From Sutterella sp. (GTDB lineage Bacteria; Pseudomonadota; Gammaproteobacteria; Burkholderiales; Burkholderiaceae_F): a stretch of DNA of 5,581 nucleotides. How positions within the stretch are numbered: position 1 is the first letter of the stretch; every line of letters begins with the position of its first letter. The notes under the pieces were generated by a model. That model did not search any database and was not told the DNA's origin. It worked only from the letters and a program-made list of their open reading frames with translations. Of this stretch, positions 1-5,307 are shown one piece after another. The DNA lies in NCBI GenBank assembly GCA_020025965.1, contig JAHHRG010000088.1:1-5581 (forward strand), written 5' to 3'. A program made the position numbers and the translations under genes.

Positions 1-2156
1 GCCATAATGCGCAATTCAATCTGCGAATAGTCCGCTGAAATGATCGAATTGCCGGATTCGGCCACAAACGCTTCACGAACACGGCGCCCTTCCGGCGTAC
101 GAACGGGAATGTTTTGCAAATTCGGATCGGAACTCGCCAAACGCCCCGTCACGGCGGTGGCCTGACCGAAGGTCGTGTGAACGCGCCCGTCTTTCGGATC
201 AACCATACGCGGAAGCTTGTCGAGATAAGTACTCTTTAACTTCGTCAGACGACGATGCTCGAGTAAGGTCTTCGGCAACGGATAGTCAAGTGCCAATTCC
301 GTCAACACCTCTTCGTTCGTGGACGGCTGACCCGAGCTCGTCTTTTTCTTCACTGGAAGCTGCAATTCGGTAAAGAGTACTTCGCCCAGCTGCTTCGGGC
401 TCGACAAATTGAAAGGGTGGCCGGCAATGGCAAAGGCTTCTTTTTCGAGTTCGTCGATACGAATACCCAAGGCCTCGCTTTCCTGAGACAGGATGAAAGA
501 GTCGATCGCTACACCTTCGTCTTCCATGCGTGCAAGAACTTCCAGAAGCGGGCGTTCGATGTCGGCATAGATGCTCGCGAGCTTCTTATCTTCGTCAAGG
601 CGAGAAGCCAGAACGGAAGAGAGCGCACGAATAGCAGCGGCTTCCTCTGCGAGAACAGGAAGGCAGGCATCCTTAGGCATCTCGGCCGTCGGCACGGCTT
701 TGGCGCCCTTACCGAAAACGACTTCGCGATCAGGCAACGGACGACAGAGGTTACGGAGCGCCAACTGCCCCAAATCATGCTTCAAATGAGCTTCGAGCAC
801 ATAGCTCATCAGCATTGTGTCGTCCAACACGCCGCCCAACCGAATGCCGAGGCCCTTCATCACGTGCCAGAAGGTCTTCGCATCATGCATGACCTTCCCG
901 GCATCGCTCTCGAGCCAAGTCTTCAAGTTGTCGAGAATGGCTTCGGCCGTCAGTGCCCCGGAGGCATGAACCGTAAAGACCTTATTAGGTGAAATAGCGA
1001 TTCCGAGGCCCGTCAGACGGGCATGACGCGCATCACCGTCCCAGAGGGCCGTAAGCCCTACGGGAAGACGCAGAGACAGGCTCTCCAAACGGGCGGCCAG
1101 GTCGGCCAACTGAAAGAGGTCGGCTACGTCGGTATAAACGAGTTCGTCAACGGGTTCCGTCAAATCGGGAACCTCGCCTGTGGGCATCGAGAATTCCGGG
1201 GCGGCGGGCGGAAGCGATGCGGTCTTCTTGGGCGCGGGCTCTTCACGGCCGAAAAGATCGGCCTGACCGGGAATGACATTTCCCGCCACCGCGGCAATGC
1301 CGGCCGGTGCCGCATGACGGATCGTATTGGCAGACATTTCCCAGCGACGACAGAATTCGGCCACGGCCTCTTCTTTAGCAGGCTCGACAATCAGCTTTTC
1401 AGGAACTACACCGTCGGGCAGTTCGCAGTCGCGCTTAATCGTTACGAGGCGACGGGCATCATCCAAAAAGGGAAGTCCTTCGCGGAGATATTCGCCGATC
1501 TTGCCCTTCACGTTGGGGGCATAGGCCTTGATGTCGTCCAACCCGCCGATTTCGTTGATCCATTTGGCGGCCGTCTTCGGACCGCACTTGTTGATTCCGG
1601 GGACGTTATCGACCTTGTCCCCCATCAAGGCGAGGTAATCAATGATGCGTTCGGGCGGCACACCGTATTTTTCAATCACTCCTTCGCGATCGTAGAACTT
1701 CGTATTCATCGTGTTAAGCAGCACGATGTCGTCGTCCACCAACTGCGCCATATCCTTGTCGCCCGTGGCGATGACACTCTTCATGCCCACAGCGCGAGCC
1801 TTTTCGGCCAAGGTTGCCAAAACGTCGTCCGCTTCAACACCCGGTACCGAGAGAATGGGCCAGCCAAGATCGGAAAGAATTTGAATCAGAGGTTTGATCT
1901 GTACTCGAAGATCGTCCGGCATCGGCGGACGATTGGCTTTGTAGTCCGCGTACATTTCATGTCGGAAATTCTTCCCCGGTGCGTCAAAGACAATCACGGC
2001 ATGGTCGGCCTCGGCCATTTTCCATACCTTGCCGAGCATTCCGAAAAAACCTCGCATAGCCCCCGTAGGCTCGCCCGTGCTCGTGCGCAAATCAGGAAGG
2101 CCGTGGAAAGCACGGAAAAGGTAGTTGGACCCGTCAACCAGAAGAATTTTGGACAT
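1..2156 (-). CDS. polA: DNA polymerase I, C-terminus cut by window edge
   Basis: Family A DNA polymerase that removes RNA primers and fills gaps in Okazaki-fragment maturation and excision repair. The visible part is 718 complete codons, against about 930 residues in E. coli. The 5' nuclease domain (about 1-290) keeps the metal ligands: D8, D58, E108/D110/D111, D133/D135 (in TGDKDMAQLV) and D180/D183 (in LMGDKVDN). A Pro/Ala-rich linker (about 290-335) contains QADLF at 298-302. The 3'-5' exonuclease-like domain (about 335-530) is degenerate: the DTET motif is absent near 366-375, F429 replaces E. coli D424, and V501/E505 replace Y497/D501. The polymerase domain starts near 533 and has TGRLASSDPNLQNIP and motif A SADYSQIELRIM, with catalytic D709 equivalent to E. 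coli D705. Motifs B and C lie beyond the left edge. The ATG at 2156 gives the usual N-terminus (MSKILLVDGSNYLFRA), although no strong Shine-Dalgarno precedes it. Identity is very secure. Confidence 0.97.
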   Translation of the reverse strand, partial: MSKILLVDGSNYLFRAFHGLPDLRTSTGEPTGAMRGFFGMLGKVWKMAEADHAVIVFDAPGKNFRHEMYADYKANRPPMPDDLRVQIKPLIQILSDLGWPILSVPGVEADDVLATLAEKARAVGMKSVIATGDKDMAQLVDDDIVLLNTMNTKFYDREGVIEKYGVPPERIIDYLALMGDKVDNVPGINKCGPKTAAKWINEIGGLDDIKAYAPNVKGKIGEYLREGLPFLDDARRLVTIKRDCELPDGVVPEKLIVEPAKEEAVAEFCRRWEMSANTIRHAAPAGIAAVAGNVIPGQADLFGREEPAPKKTASLPPAAPEFSMPTGEVPDLTEPVDELVYTDVADLFQLADLAARLESLSLRLPVGLTALWDGDARHARLTGLGIAISPNKVFTVHASGALTAEAILDNLKTWLESDAGKVMHDAKTFWHVMKGLGIRLGGVLDDTMLMSYVLEAHLKHDLGQLALRNLCRPLPDREVVFGKGAKAVPTAEMPKDACLPVLAEEAAAIRALSSVLASRLDEDKKLASIYADIERPLLEVLARMEDEGVAIDSFILSQESEALGIRIDELEKEAFAIAGHPFNLSSPKQLGEVLFTELQLPVKKKTSSGQPSTNEEVLTELALDYPLPKTLLEHRRLTKLKSTYLDKLPRMVDPKDGRVHTTFGQATAVTGRLASSDPNLQNIPVRTPEGRRVREAFVAESGNSIISADYSQIELRIM

Positions 2157-2205
2157 GGTGGAAAGCTCAAAAAACAAAAATATTGTGTCAAGGATAGCGG
2201 AAAAA

Positions 2206-2239
2206 CCACGATTCGCCCAATCCAAAGCATTTATCGTGG
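2206..2239. repeat. 7-bp inverted repeat in polA/DUF2782 divergent region
   Basis: CCACGAT at 2206-2212 is perfectly matched by its reverse complement ATCGTGG at 2233-2239, with a 20-base spacer. It lies between two divergently transcribed genes, where a regulator could affect both. It could be an operator with half-sites about 2.5 helical turns apart (27 bp centre to centre), a weak hairpin, or chance. No regulator family is recognised from it. Confidence 0.35.
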
Positions 2240-2258
2240 CAGAATGAATACAGAGAGA

Positions 2259-2300
2259 GCGGAAACAGACGCCTCGGCCTCTTGTCGAGCACGTCTCCGC
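2259..2300 (+). other. Interrupted GC-rich stem-loop upstream of the DUF2782 gene
   Basis: GCGG (2259-2262) pairs with CCGC (2297-2300). AGACG (2267-2271) pairs with CGTCT (2292-2296), leaving a four-base bulge AAAC on the left. CTCG (2273-2276) pairs with CGAG (2286-2289) around a nine-base loop. It is not followed by a T-run, so it is not an intrinsic terminator for either strand. It would be a 5' UTR structure only if transcription starts upstream of 2259. The best visible promoter lies downstream and overlaps it, so the RNA role is doubtful. Confidence 0.35.
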
Positions 2301-2310
2301 CGTTTATATA
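2282..2310 (+). promoter_or_regulatory. Probable sigma70 promoter for the DUF2782-BPSS1780 operon
   Basis: The -35 candidate is TTGTCG at 2282-2287 (4 of 6 consensus bases). It is separated by 17 bases from the -10 candidate TATATA at 2305-2310. A slightly shifted TATAAG at 2307-2312 fits better alone but gives a 19-base spacer. Transcription would start near 2316-2319, only a few bases before the ATG at 2322, so the leader would be almost absent. Confidence 0.45.
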
Positions 2311-2321
2311 AGAGAAAAATT

Positions 2322-2699
2322 ATGATGTCGAACCGTCTTGCCGCCATTCTTGCGGTCACCCTGTTGGCAGTCACCGCATCGCCCCTCGTCACGGCCGCTG
2401 AAACCGCCCCCGCCAACGAGACCGCAGTCGTCAATCCTCTGGTACCGAGCGAAGCTGATATGGAAAAGGCCCGCAAAGACCGTGAACAAGGTATTATTCC
2501 GCCTTCCTATGACAAACAGACCAAGATCGAGACGGTTCGCGACCAGGATAACCGCGTGACGGAGTATGTCGTTACGCCGGGCTCCACGCACATTCCGTAT
2601 CGTATGGAAAATCAAGCCGACCGTCCCATCGATTCGACGCCGGGCGGCAATTCCAAGAGTACGCTTGGTACCCCTAAATTCATCGAGTTCGGTTGGTAA
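2322..2699 (+). CDS. DUF2782-like exported protein of unknown function
   Basis: Predicted 125-residue protein. A signal peptide (MMSNRLAAILAVTLLAVTAS, then PLVTAAET) has a basic N-terminus, a hydrophobic core at about 7-24 and a likely AxA-type cleavage near residues 24-27, so export to the periplasm is expected. The mature part has a charged stretch (about 43-58), then TVRDQDNRVTEYVVTPGSTH (71-90), which resembles the short DUF2782 core. The C-terminus is GTPKFIEFGW. Proteins of this type are commonly found next to polA in Burkholderiales, and the gene order here agrees. Two adjacent ATGs (2322, 2325) are possible starts; an AAGAGA at 2310-2315 suits the first slightly better. The reading frame is open far upstream only because it runs antisense to polA. 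The stop at 2697-2699 is three bases before the next gene, indicating an operon. Molecular function is unknown. Confidence 0.82.
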   Translation: MMSNRLAAILAVTLLAVTASPLVTAAETAPANETAVVNPLVPSEADMEKARKDREQGIIPPSYDKQTKIETVRDQDNRVTEYVVTPGSTHIPYRMENQADRPIDSTPGGNSKSTLGTPKFIEFGW

Positions 2700-2702
2700 A
2701 GA

Positions 2703-3482
2703 ATGCACTCTCCCATTACCGCTAAATCGGGCTGGCAGTGGTTTCTGGACGGCTTGACGGCCGTAAAGAAGCAGCCGCTGGCCCTTACTGGTATTGTTGT
2801 TTTTTATATTTTGATCTCGGGCCTTCTCTCCGAACTTCCCGCTGTCGGTACGCTTCTCGCCTCCCTTTGGATGCCGTTCGGTTGTGTGCTCGTCGGCTTC
2901 GCCACGCGCGATACTTTGGCCGGCAAACACCCGCGTTACTCGACACTCGTCGAGACCGTCAAGAAGCCCGCACTTCGCATGACGCTCATGTGGATCGGCT
3001 TGATCAGCGCGCTCTATATGGAAGTTGTTGTGATTGCCTTCTCCTGGCTTGCCAAAGACAGCATGGCCAAGTGGGTGATGACGCAGGAATCGATCGACGT
3101 TGACTCGATTCTCAATAACTTCCCGACTGCAGCGGTTATCGTAGGCTTCGTGCTTTATGTGCCGCTGTTTATGATGACGCTCTTCGCGCCGCTCTTGGCT
3201 GCCGACGGTGCGCAGAAGTACGGAAAGAGTTTCTTCTATTCCTTCTTCGGCATCTGGCGTAACTTGGGTGCCGCTCTTGTCGCTCTCATCTCGATCGGGG
3301 CTCTCACCGCTATCACGGGGTTTGTGTTGAACGGCATCTTTCTCGCGGCCGGTGCCGCCGGTGCGTTCTCCTACGTGACACCGATTGTGGTATTGCTTCT
3401 TTCGACCATCGCTCAGGCCATGATCTGGCCGATGTACCGCGATCTTTTCGGTGAAAAGCGCCTCTTTGACGCTCAGAACTAA
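2703..3482 (+). CDS. BPSS1780-like multi-pass inner membrane protein
   Basis: Predicted 259-residue integral membrane protein. Hydrophobic segments are seen at about 27-44, 48-66, 93-117, 143-167, 188-215 and 224-243, so five to six membrane passes. The N-terminal GWQWFLDGLTAVKKQPLAL (10-28) and the C-terminal IWPMYRDLF (241-249) match the pattern I know for the BPSS1780 family of Burkholderiales membrane proteins. The family has no established biochemical role. There is no catalytic motif and no substrate-binding signature, so a transporter or enzyme function should not be assumed. The start at 2703 is three bases after the upstream stop, so the gene is probably co-transcribed and perhaps translationally coupled with the exported DUF2782-like protein. 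The ribosome-binding site, within GGTAAAGA just before the ATG, is weak, which fits coupling. The gene ends shortly before a strong terminator. Confidence 0.85.
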   Translation: MHSPITAKSGWQWFLDGLTAVKKQPLALTGIVVFYILISGLLSELPAVGTLLASLWMPFGCVLVGFATRDTLAGKHPRYSTLVETVKKPALRMTLMWIGLISALYMEVVVIAFSWLAKDSMAKWVMTQESIDVDSILNNFPTAAVIVGFVLYVPLFMMTLFAPLLAADGAQKYGKSFFYSFFGIWRNLGAALVALISIGALTAITGFVLNGIFLAAGAAGAFSYVTPIVVLLLSTIAQAMIWPMYRDLFGEKRLFDAQN

Positions 3483-3506
3483 GAACGAGCCGGATCGATT
3501 TCCAAG

Positions 3507-3544
3507 AAAAAAAGACGCATGCTATAAGGCTTGCGTCTTTTTTT
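3507..3544. terminator. Bidirectional intrinsic terminator between convergent genes
   Basis: A7-GACGCA (3507-3519) pairs perfectly with TGCGTC-T7 (3532-3544), giving a 13-bp stem around a 12-base loop. Two further GC pairs (3521-3522 with 3529-3530) can form inside the loop. Because the stem is flanked by A7 and T7, both strands yield a GC hairpin followed by a U-run. It ends the membrane-protein operon on the plus strand and dinB on the minus strand; the dinB stop codon is only four bases away. Confidence 0.93.
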
Positions 3545-3548
3545 CGCT

Positions 3549-4712
3549 TTAGAACAGCGTCGGTTCGTCGGAATCGTCCAAAGGAGAACTAACCGTGAGA
3601 CCCAAGAGCCGAATTCCTCGTCTCGGGATCGGAAAGCCCGCGAGCAATTTTTTCGCCTCGTCTAACATCGCGTCAACGGTATTGAACGGGAATTCGACCG
3701 ACACTGCTCGGGTCCTTGTCGTAAAGTCCGCATAGCGAAGTTTTAATGTCAAGGTTCTCCCTACAAAGTCAGCTCTCACGAGTCTTGCCATCAATTCGAC
3801 AGCAACTTCGGTCATCAGGTGTTCAATGAGCTCGCGATCGGCCAAATCGTGCGGCAACGTTCTTTCACACCCCACGCTCTTACGGTCTCTCGAGGGGCGA
3901 ACCGGCCGATCGTCAATGCCGCGCACACATTTATAAAAAATCACTCCCGCACTCCCGAATCGAGCCGTGAGAGTCGATAAAGACAAGGCGCGCAAGGCCT
4001 TCGCATCCGAAACGCCCATATCGTGAAAACGTTTGGCGGTCACGGGACCCACGCCCCAGAAAGCCTCAATGGGCAAGGTGTCGATAAAAGCGAGCGCACG
4101 GTCGGGATGAATCGTGCAGAGTCCGTCGGGCTTACGCCAGTCGGAAGCGATTTTTGCGAGGAATTTGTTGTAGGAGACCCCCGCACTTGCGATGAGCCCC
4201 GTTTCTTCACGAATCGCCCGTTTAATGTCTTTGGCGACCTCAACGCCTAAAGCGATACCTTTCTTATTTACCGTAACATCCAAAAAGGCCTCGTCGAGAC
4301 TCAAAGGTTCAATGAGACCCGTGTAACGGCGAAAGATCTCCTGAACCTGACCGGACACTTCTTTATAACGTCTGATTCTCGCCGGCACGAAGATGAGCTG
4401 CGGGCAGAGTTCCTTGGCGCGCAGACTCGGCATGGCACTCTTAACGCCGAACTTTCTCGCTTCGTAATTAGCCGTTGCGACCACACCTCGCCCTTCGCCG
4501 TGCCCAACGGCAATCGGTTTGCCTTTCAATTCGGGATTGTCATGCTCTTCGACAGACGCGAAAAAAGCGTCCATATCAATATGGACGATCTTGCGCGACG
4601 TATCGCGCTTCAGGACAATTTCCTCGTCGGCCGAGCTAAGATTTCGGAAATCTTCACTCACCCCCTTATTGTCTCTTGTGTAAGCCGTTTGAGCGATGTG
4701 TTTGGGATTCAT
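3549..4712 (-). CDS. dinB: DNA polymerase IV, Y-family translesion polymerase
   Basis: 387-residue error-prone polymerase that bypasses damaged bases. The palm begins with KIVHIDMDAFFASVEE (41-56): D46 matches E. coli DinB D8, and F51 is the likely steric gate. SLDEAFLDVT (138-147) carries catalytic D140 and E141. GVSYNKFLAKIASDWRKPDG (178-197) is a DinB hallmark, and the thumb has a helix-hairpin-helix (PIEAFWGVGPVTAKRF, 214-229). The little finger runs to the end and finishes in EPTLF, resembling a beta-clamp motif with the first Gln replaced. E. coli DinB has 351 residues; most of the extra length is an N-terminal extension of about 38 residues. The ATG at 4712 is the only good in-frame start before the catalytic core, with a weak GAGA just upstream. 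A GTG at codon 18 (4659-4661) lies inside an SD-like AAGGGGGTGA, too close to serve it. No LexA box is recognisable upstream, so SOS control is not shown. Confidence 0.96.
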   Translation of the reverse strand: MNPKHIAQTAYTRDNKGVSEDFRNLSSADEEIVLKRDTSRKIVHIDMDAFFASVEEHDNPELKGKPIAVGHGEGRGVVATANYEARKFGVKSAMPSLRAKELCPQLIFVPARIRRYKEVSGQVQEIFRRYTGLIEPLSLDEAFLDVTVNKKGIALGVEVAKDIKRAIREETGLIASAGVSYNKFLAKIASDWRKPDGLCTIHPDRALAFIDTLPIEAFWGVGPVTAKRFHDMGVSDAKALRALSLSTLTARFGSAGVIFYKCVRGIDDRPVRPSRDRKSVGCERTLPHDLADRELIEHLMTEVAVELMARLVRADFVGRTLTLKLRYADFTTRTRAVSVEFPFNTVDAMLDEAKKLLAGFPIPRRGIRLLGLTVSSPLDDSDEPTLF

Positions 4713-4741
4713 TCTCAGTTGAATTGAAGGGCGTTTCAGTC

Positions 4742-4769
4742 ATTTTAACTAACTGTGCCGAGATGACGA
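4742..4769 (-). promoter_or_regulatory. Probable dinB promoter
   Basis: Read on the minus strand, the -35 is TCGTCA (4764-4769; 4 of 6) and the -10 is TAAAAT (4742-4747; 5 of 6), with a 16-base spacer. Transcription would begin near 4735, about 22 bases before the dinB ATG. This supports translation starting at 4712 rather than further inside the gene. Confidence 0.45.
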
Positions 4770-4799
4770 AAAACCCTAAGAAAATTACGACTTTTTTTG

Positions 4800-4828
4800 T
4801 TCATCTGAGGAAAAAAAAGGAATACAAT
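4800..4828 (+). promoter_or_regulatory. Candidate fdxA promoter
   Basis: The -10 TACAAT at 4823-4828 (5 of 6) is good. The -35 is weak: TTCATC at 4800-4805 with a 17-base spacer, or TTGTTC at 4797-4802 with an overlong 20-base spacer. Transcription would start near 4835, right at the edge of a terminator-like hairpin, so either the promoter is not the one used for fdxA or the hairpin acts as a leader element. Confidence 0.35.
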
Positions 4829-4835
4829 AATGGTT

Positions 4836-4860
4836 TACCCGATAGCTCGGGTATTTTTTT
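4836..4860 (+). terminator. Terminator-like hairpin in the fdxA upstream region
   Basis: TACCCGA (4836-4842) pairs with TCGGGTA (4847-4853) around the tetraloop TAGC, and T7 follows at 4854-4860. This is a canonical intrinsic terminator shape on the plus strand, only 33 bases before the fdxA ATG. No gene upstream on the plus strand needs terminating, since dinB runs the other way. It may block antisense or small-RNA transcripts leaving the dinB side, or attenuate fdxA. Confidence 0.6.
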
Positions 4861-4878
4861 CGATTCCAAGAAATATTC

Positions 4879-4884
4879 AGGAGA
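4879..4884 (+). promoter_or_regulatory. Ribosome-binding site of fdxA
   Basis: AGGAGA lies nine bases before the ATG at 4894. It is the clearest Shine-Dalgarno sequence in the window and fixes the fdxA start. Confidence 0.8.
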
Positions 4885-4893
4885 CCCCATCTA

Positions 4894-5217
4894 ATGCCCC
4901 ACGTTGTCTGTGAAGCCTGTATCGGCTGCAAGCGTACCGATTGTGTGGACGTCTGCCCGGTTGACGCTTTCCGCGAAGGGCCTAACTTCCTCGCCATTGA
5001 CCCGGACGAATGCATCGACTGTGCCGTCTGCGTGCCGGAATGCCCGGAAGCCGCCATTTTTGCTGAGGAAGACGTGCCTGACGATCAGCAGGAATTCATC
5101 GAACTCAACGCCGAATTGTCTAAGGAATGGCCGTCCATCACGCGTAAGAAGCCGTATGCCGACGACGCTGACGAATGGGTGGGTGTTCCTAACAAGCGTC
5201 AGTATTTGAAGCGCTAA
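4894..5217 (+). CDS. fdxA: 7Fe ferredoxin ([3Fe-4S][4Fe-4S])
   Basis: 107-residue cytoplasmic electron carrier of the Azotobacter FdI/FdxA type. By alignment with Azotobacter FdI, the 3Fe cluster ligands are C9, C17 and C50, and the 4Fe cluster ligands are C21, C40, C43 and C46. The motif CIDCAVCVPECP (40-51) is typical. The family-specific C-terminal region is present (about 60-107: DVPDDQQEFIELNAELSKEW, then KKPYADDADEW to the end), so the protein is full length. Two oddities: an extra cysteine at position 6, usually Thr in relatives, and Ala at 25, where Azotobacter FdI has the non-ligand C24. The non-ligand C12 (C11 in FdI) is kept. The next gene encodes a ferredoxin-NADP reductase, the likely redox partner. 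A strong AGGAGA site precedes the start, and an intrinsic terminator follows the stop. Confidence 0.95.
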   Translation: MPHVVCEACIGCKRTDCVDVCPVDAFREGPNFLAIDPDECIDCAVCVPECPEAAIFAEEDVPDDQQEFIELNAELSKEWPSITRKKPYADDADEWVGVPNKRQYLKR

Positions 5218-5258
5218 GCGCCAGTCGACAGCCGGTCTGCCGTCCTGACCCTTTCATG

Positions 5259-5288
5259 AAAAGGCTCGACCGCTGTCGGGCCTTTTTT
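5259..5288 (+). terminator. Intrinsic terminator after fdxA
   Basis: AAAAGGC-T-CGAC (5259-5270) pairs with GTCG-G-GCCTTTT (5275-5286) through one T-G wobble, with the loop CGCT (5271-5274). The T-run spans 5283-5288. It begins about 40 bases after the fdxA stop and should separate fdxA from the reductase gene, at least partly. Confidence 0.85.
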
Positions 5289-5293
5289 ATACT
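5266..5293 (+). promoter_or_regulatory. Candidate promoter of the reductase gene
   Basis: The -10 TATACT (5288-5293) matches 5 of 6 consensus bases. The -35 TCGACC (5266-5271) matches 4 of 6, with a 16-base spacer. It overlaps the fdxA terminator hairpin. Transcription would start near 5300, about eight bases before the ATG, giving almost no leader. Confidence 0.4.
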
Positions 5294-5307
5294 TGCGAGA
5301 ATGCAAA

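Noticed and set aside
417..992. 191-codon plus-strand open frame
   Set aside because: It lies entirely antisense to polA and shows no recognisable domain; the polA reading is unambiguous.
2163..2220. Minus-strand polA promoter: perfect TTGACA (2186-2191), or TTGGGC/TATCCT (2215-2220 and 2191-2196)
   Set aside because: The perfect -35 has no acceptable -10 at 16-18 bases (GAGCTT at 17). The alternative pair has a poor -35 and an 18-base spacer. The polA promoter is therefore not assigned.
1023..2321. Very long plus-strand open frame antisense to polA that runs in frame into the DUF2782-like gene
   Set aside because: The minus strand here is conserved polA. The antisense frame has low-complexity, unfamiliar content and no ribosome-binding site, and the real product starts with a signal peptide at 2322.
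2304..2930. 208-codon minus-strand open frame across the DUF2782-like and BPSS1780-like genes
   Set aside because: It overlaps two well-supported plus-strand genes and has Arg/Gly-rich content typical of a shadow frame.
4638..4654. Inverted repeat AAGATTT-CGG-AAATCTT near the 5' end of dinB
   Set aside because: The arms are 7 bp and perfect, but it is inside coding sequence, has no T-run, and does not resemble a LexA box or other known operator; chance is likely.
4713..4893. LexA (SOS) operator upstream of dinB
   Set aside because: No CTGT-N8-ACAG-like sequence is visible, so SOS control cannot be claimed from this window.
4676..4894. 72-codon plus-strand frame spanning the dinB/fdxA gap
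   Set aside because: It starts inside dinB, passes through the terminator hairpin and overlaps the fdxA ribosome-binding site, and has no family features.
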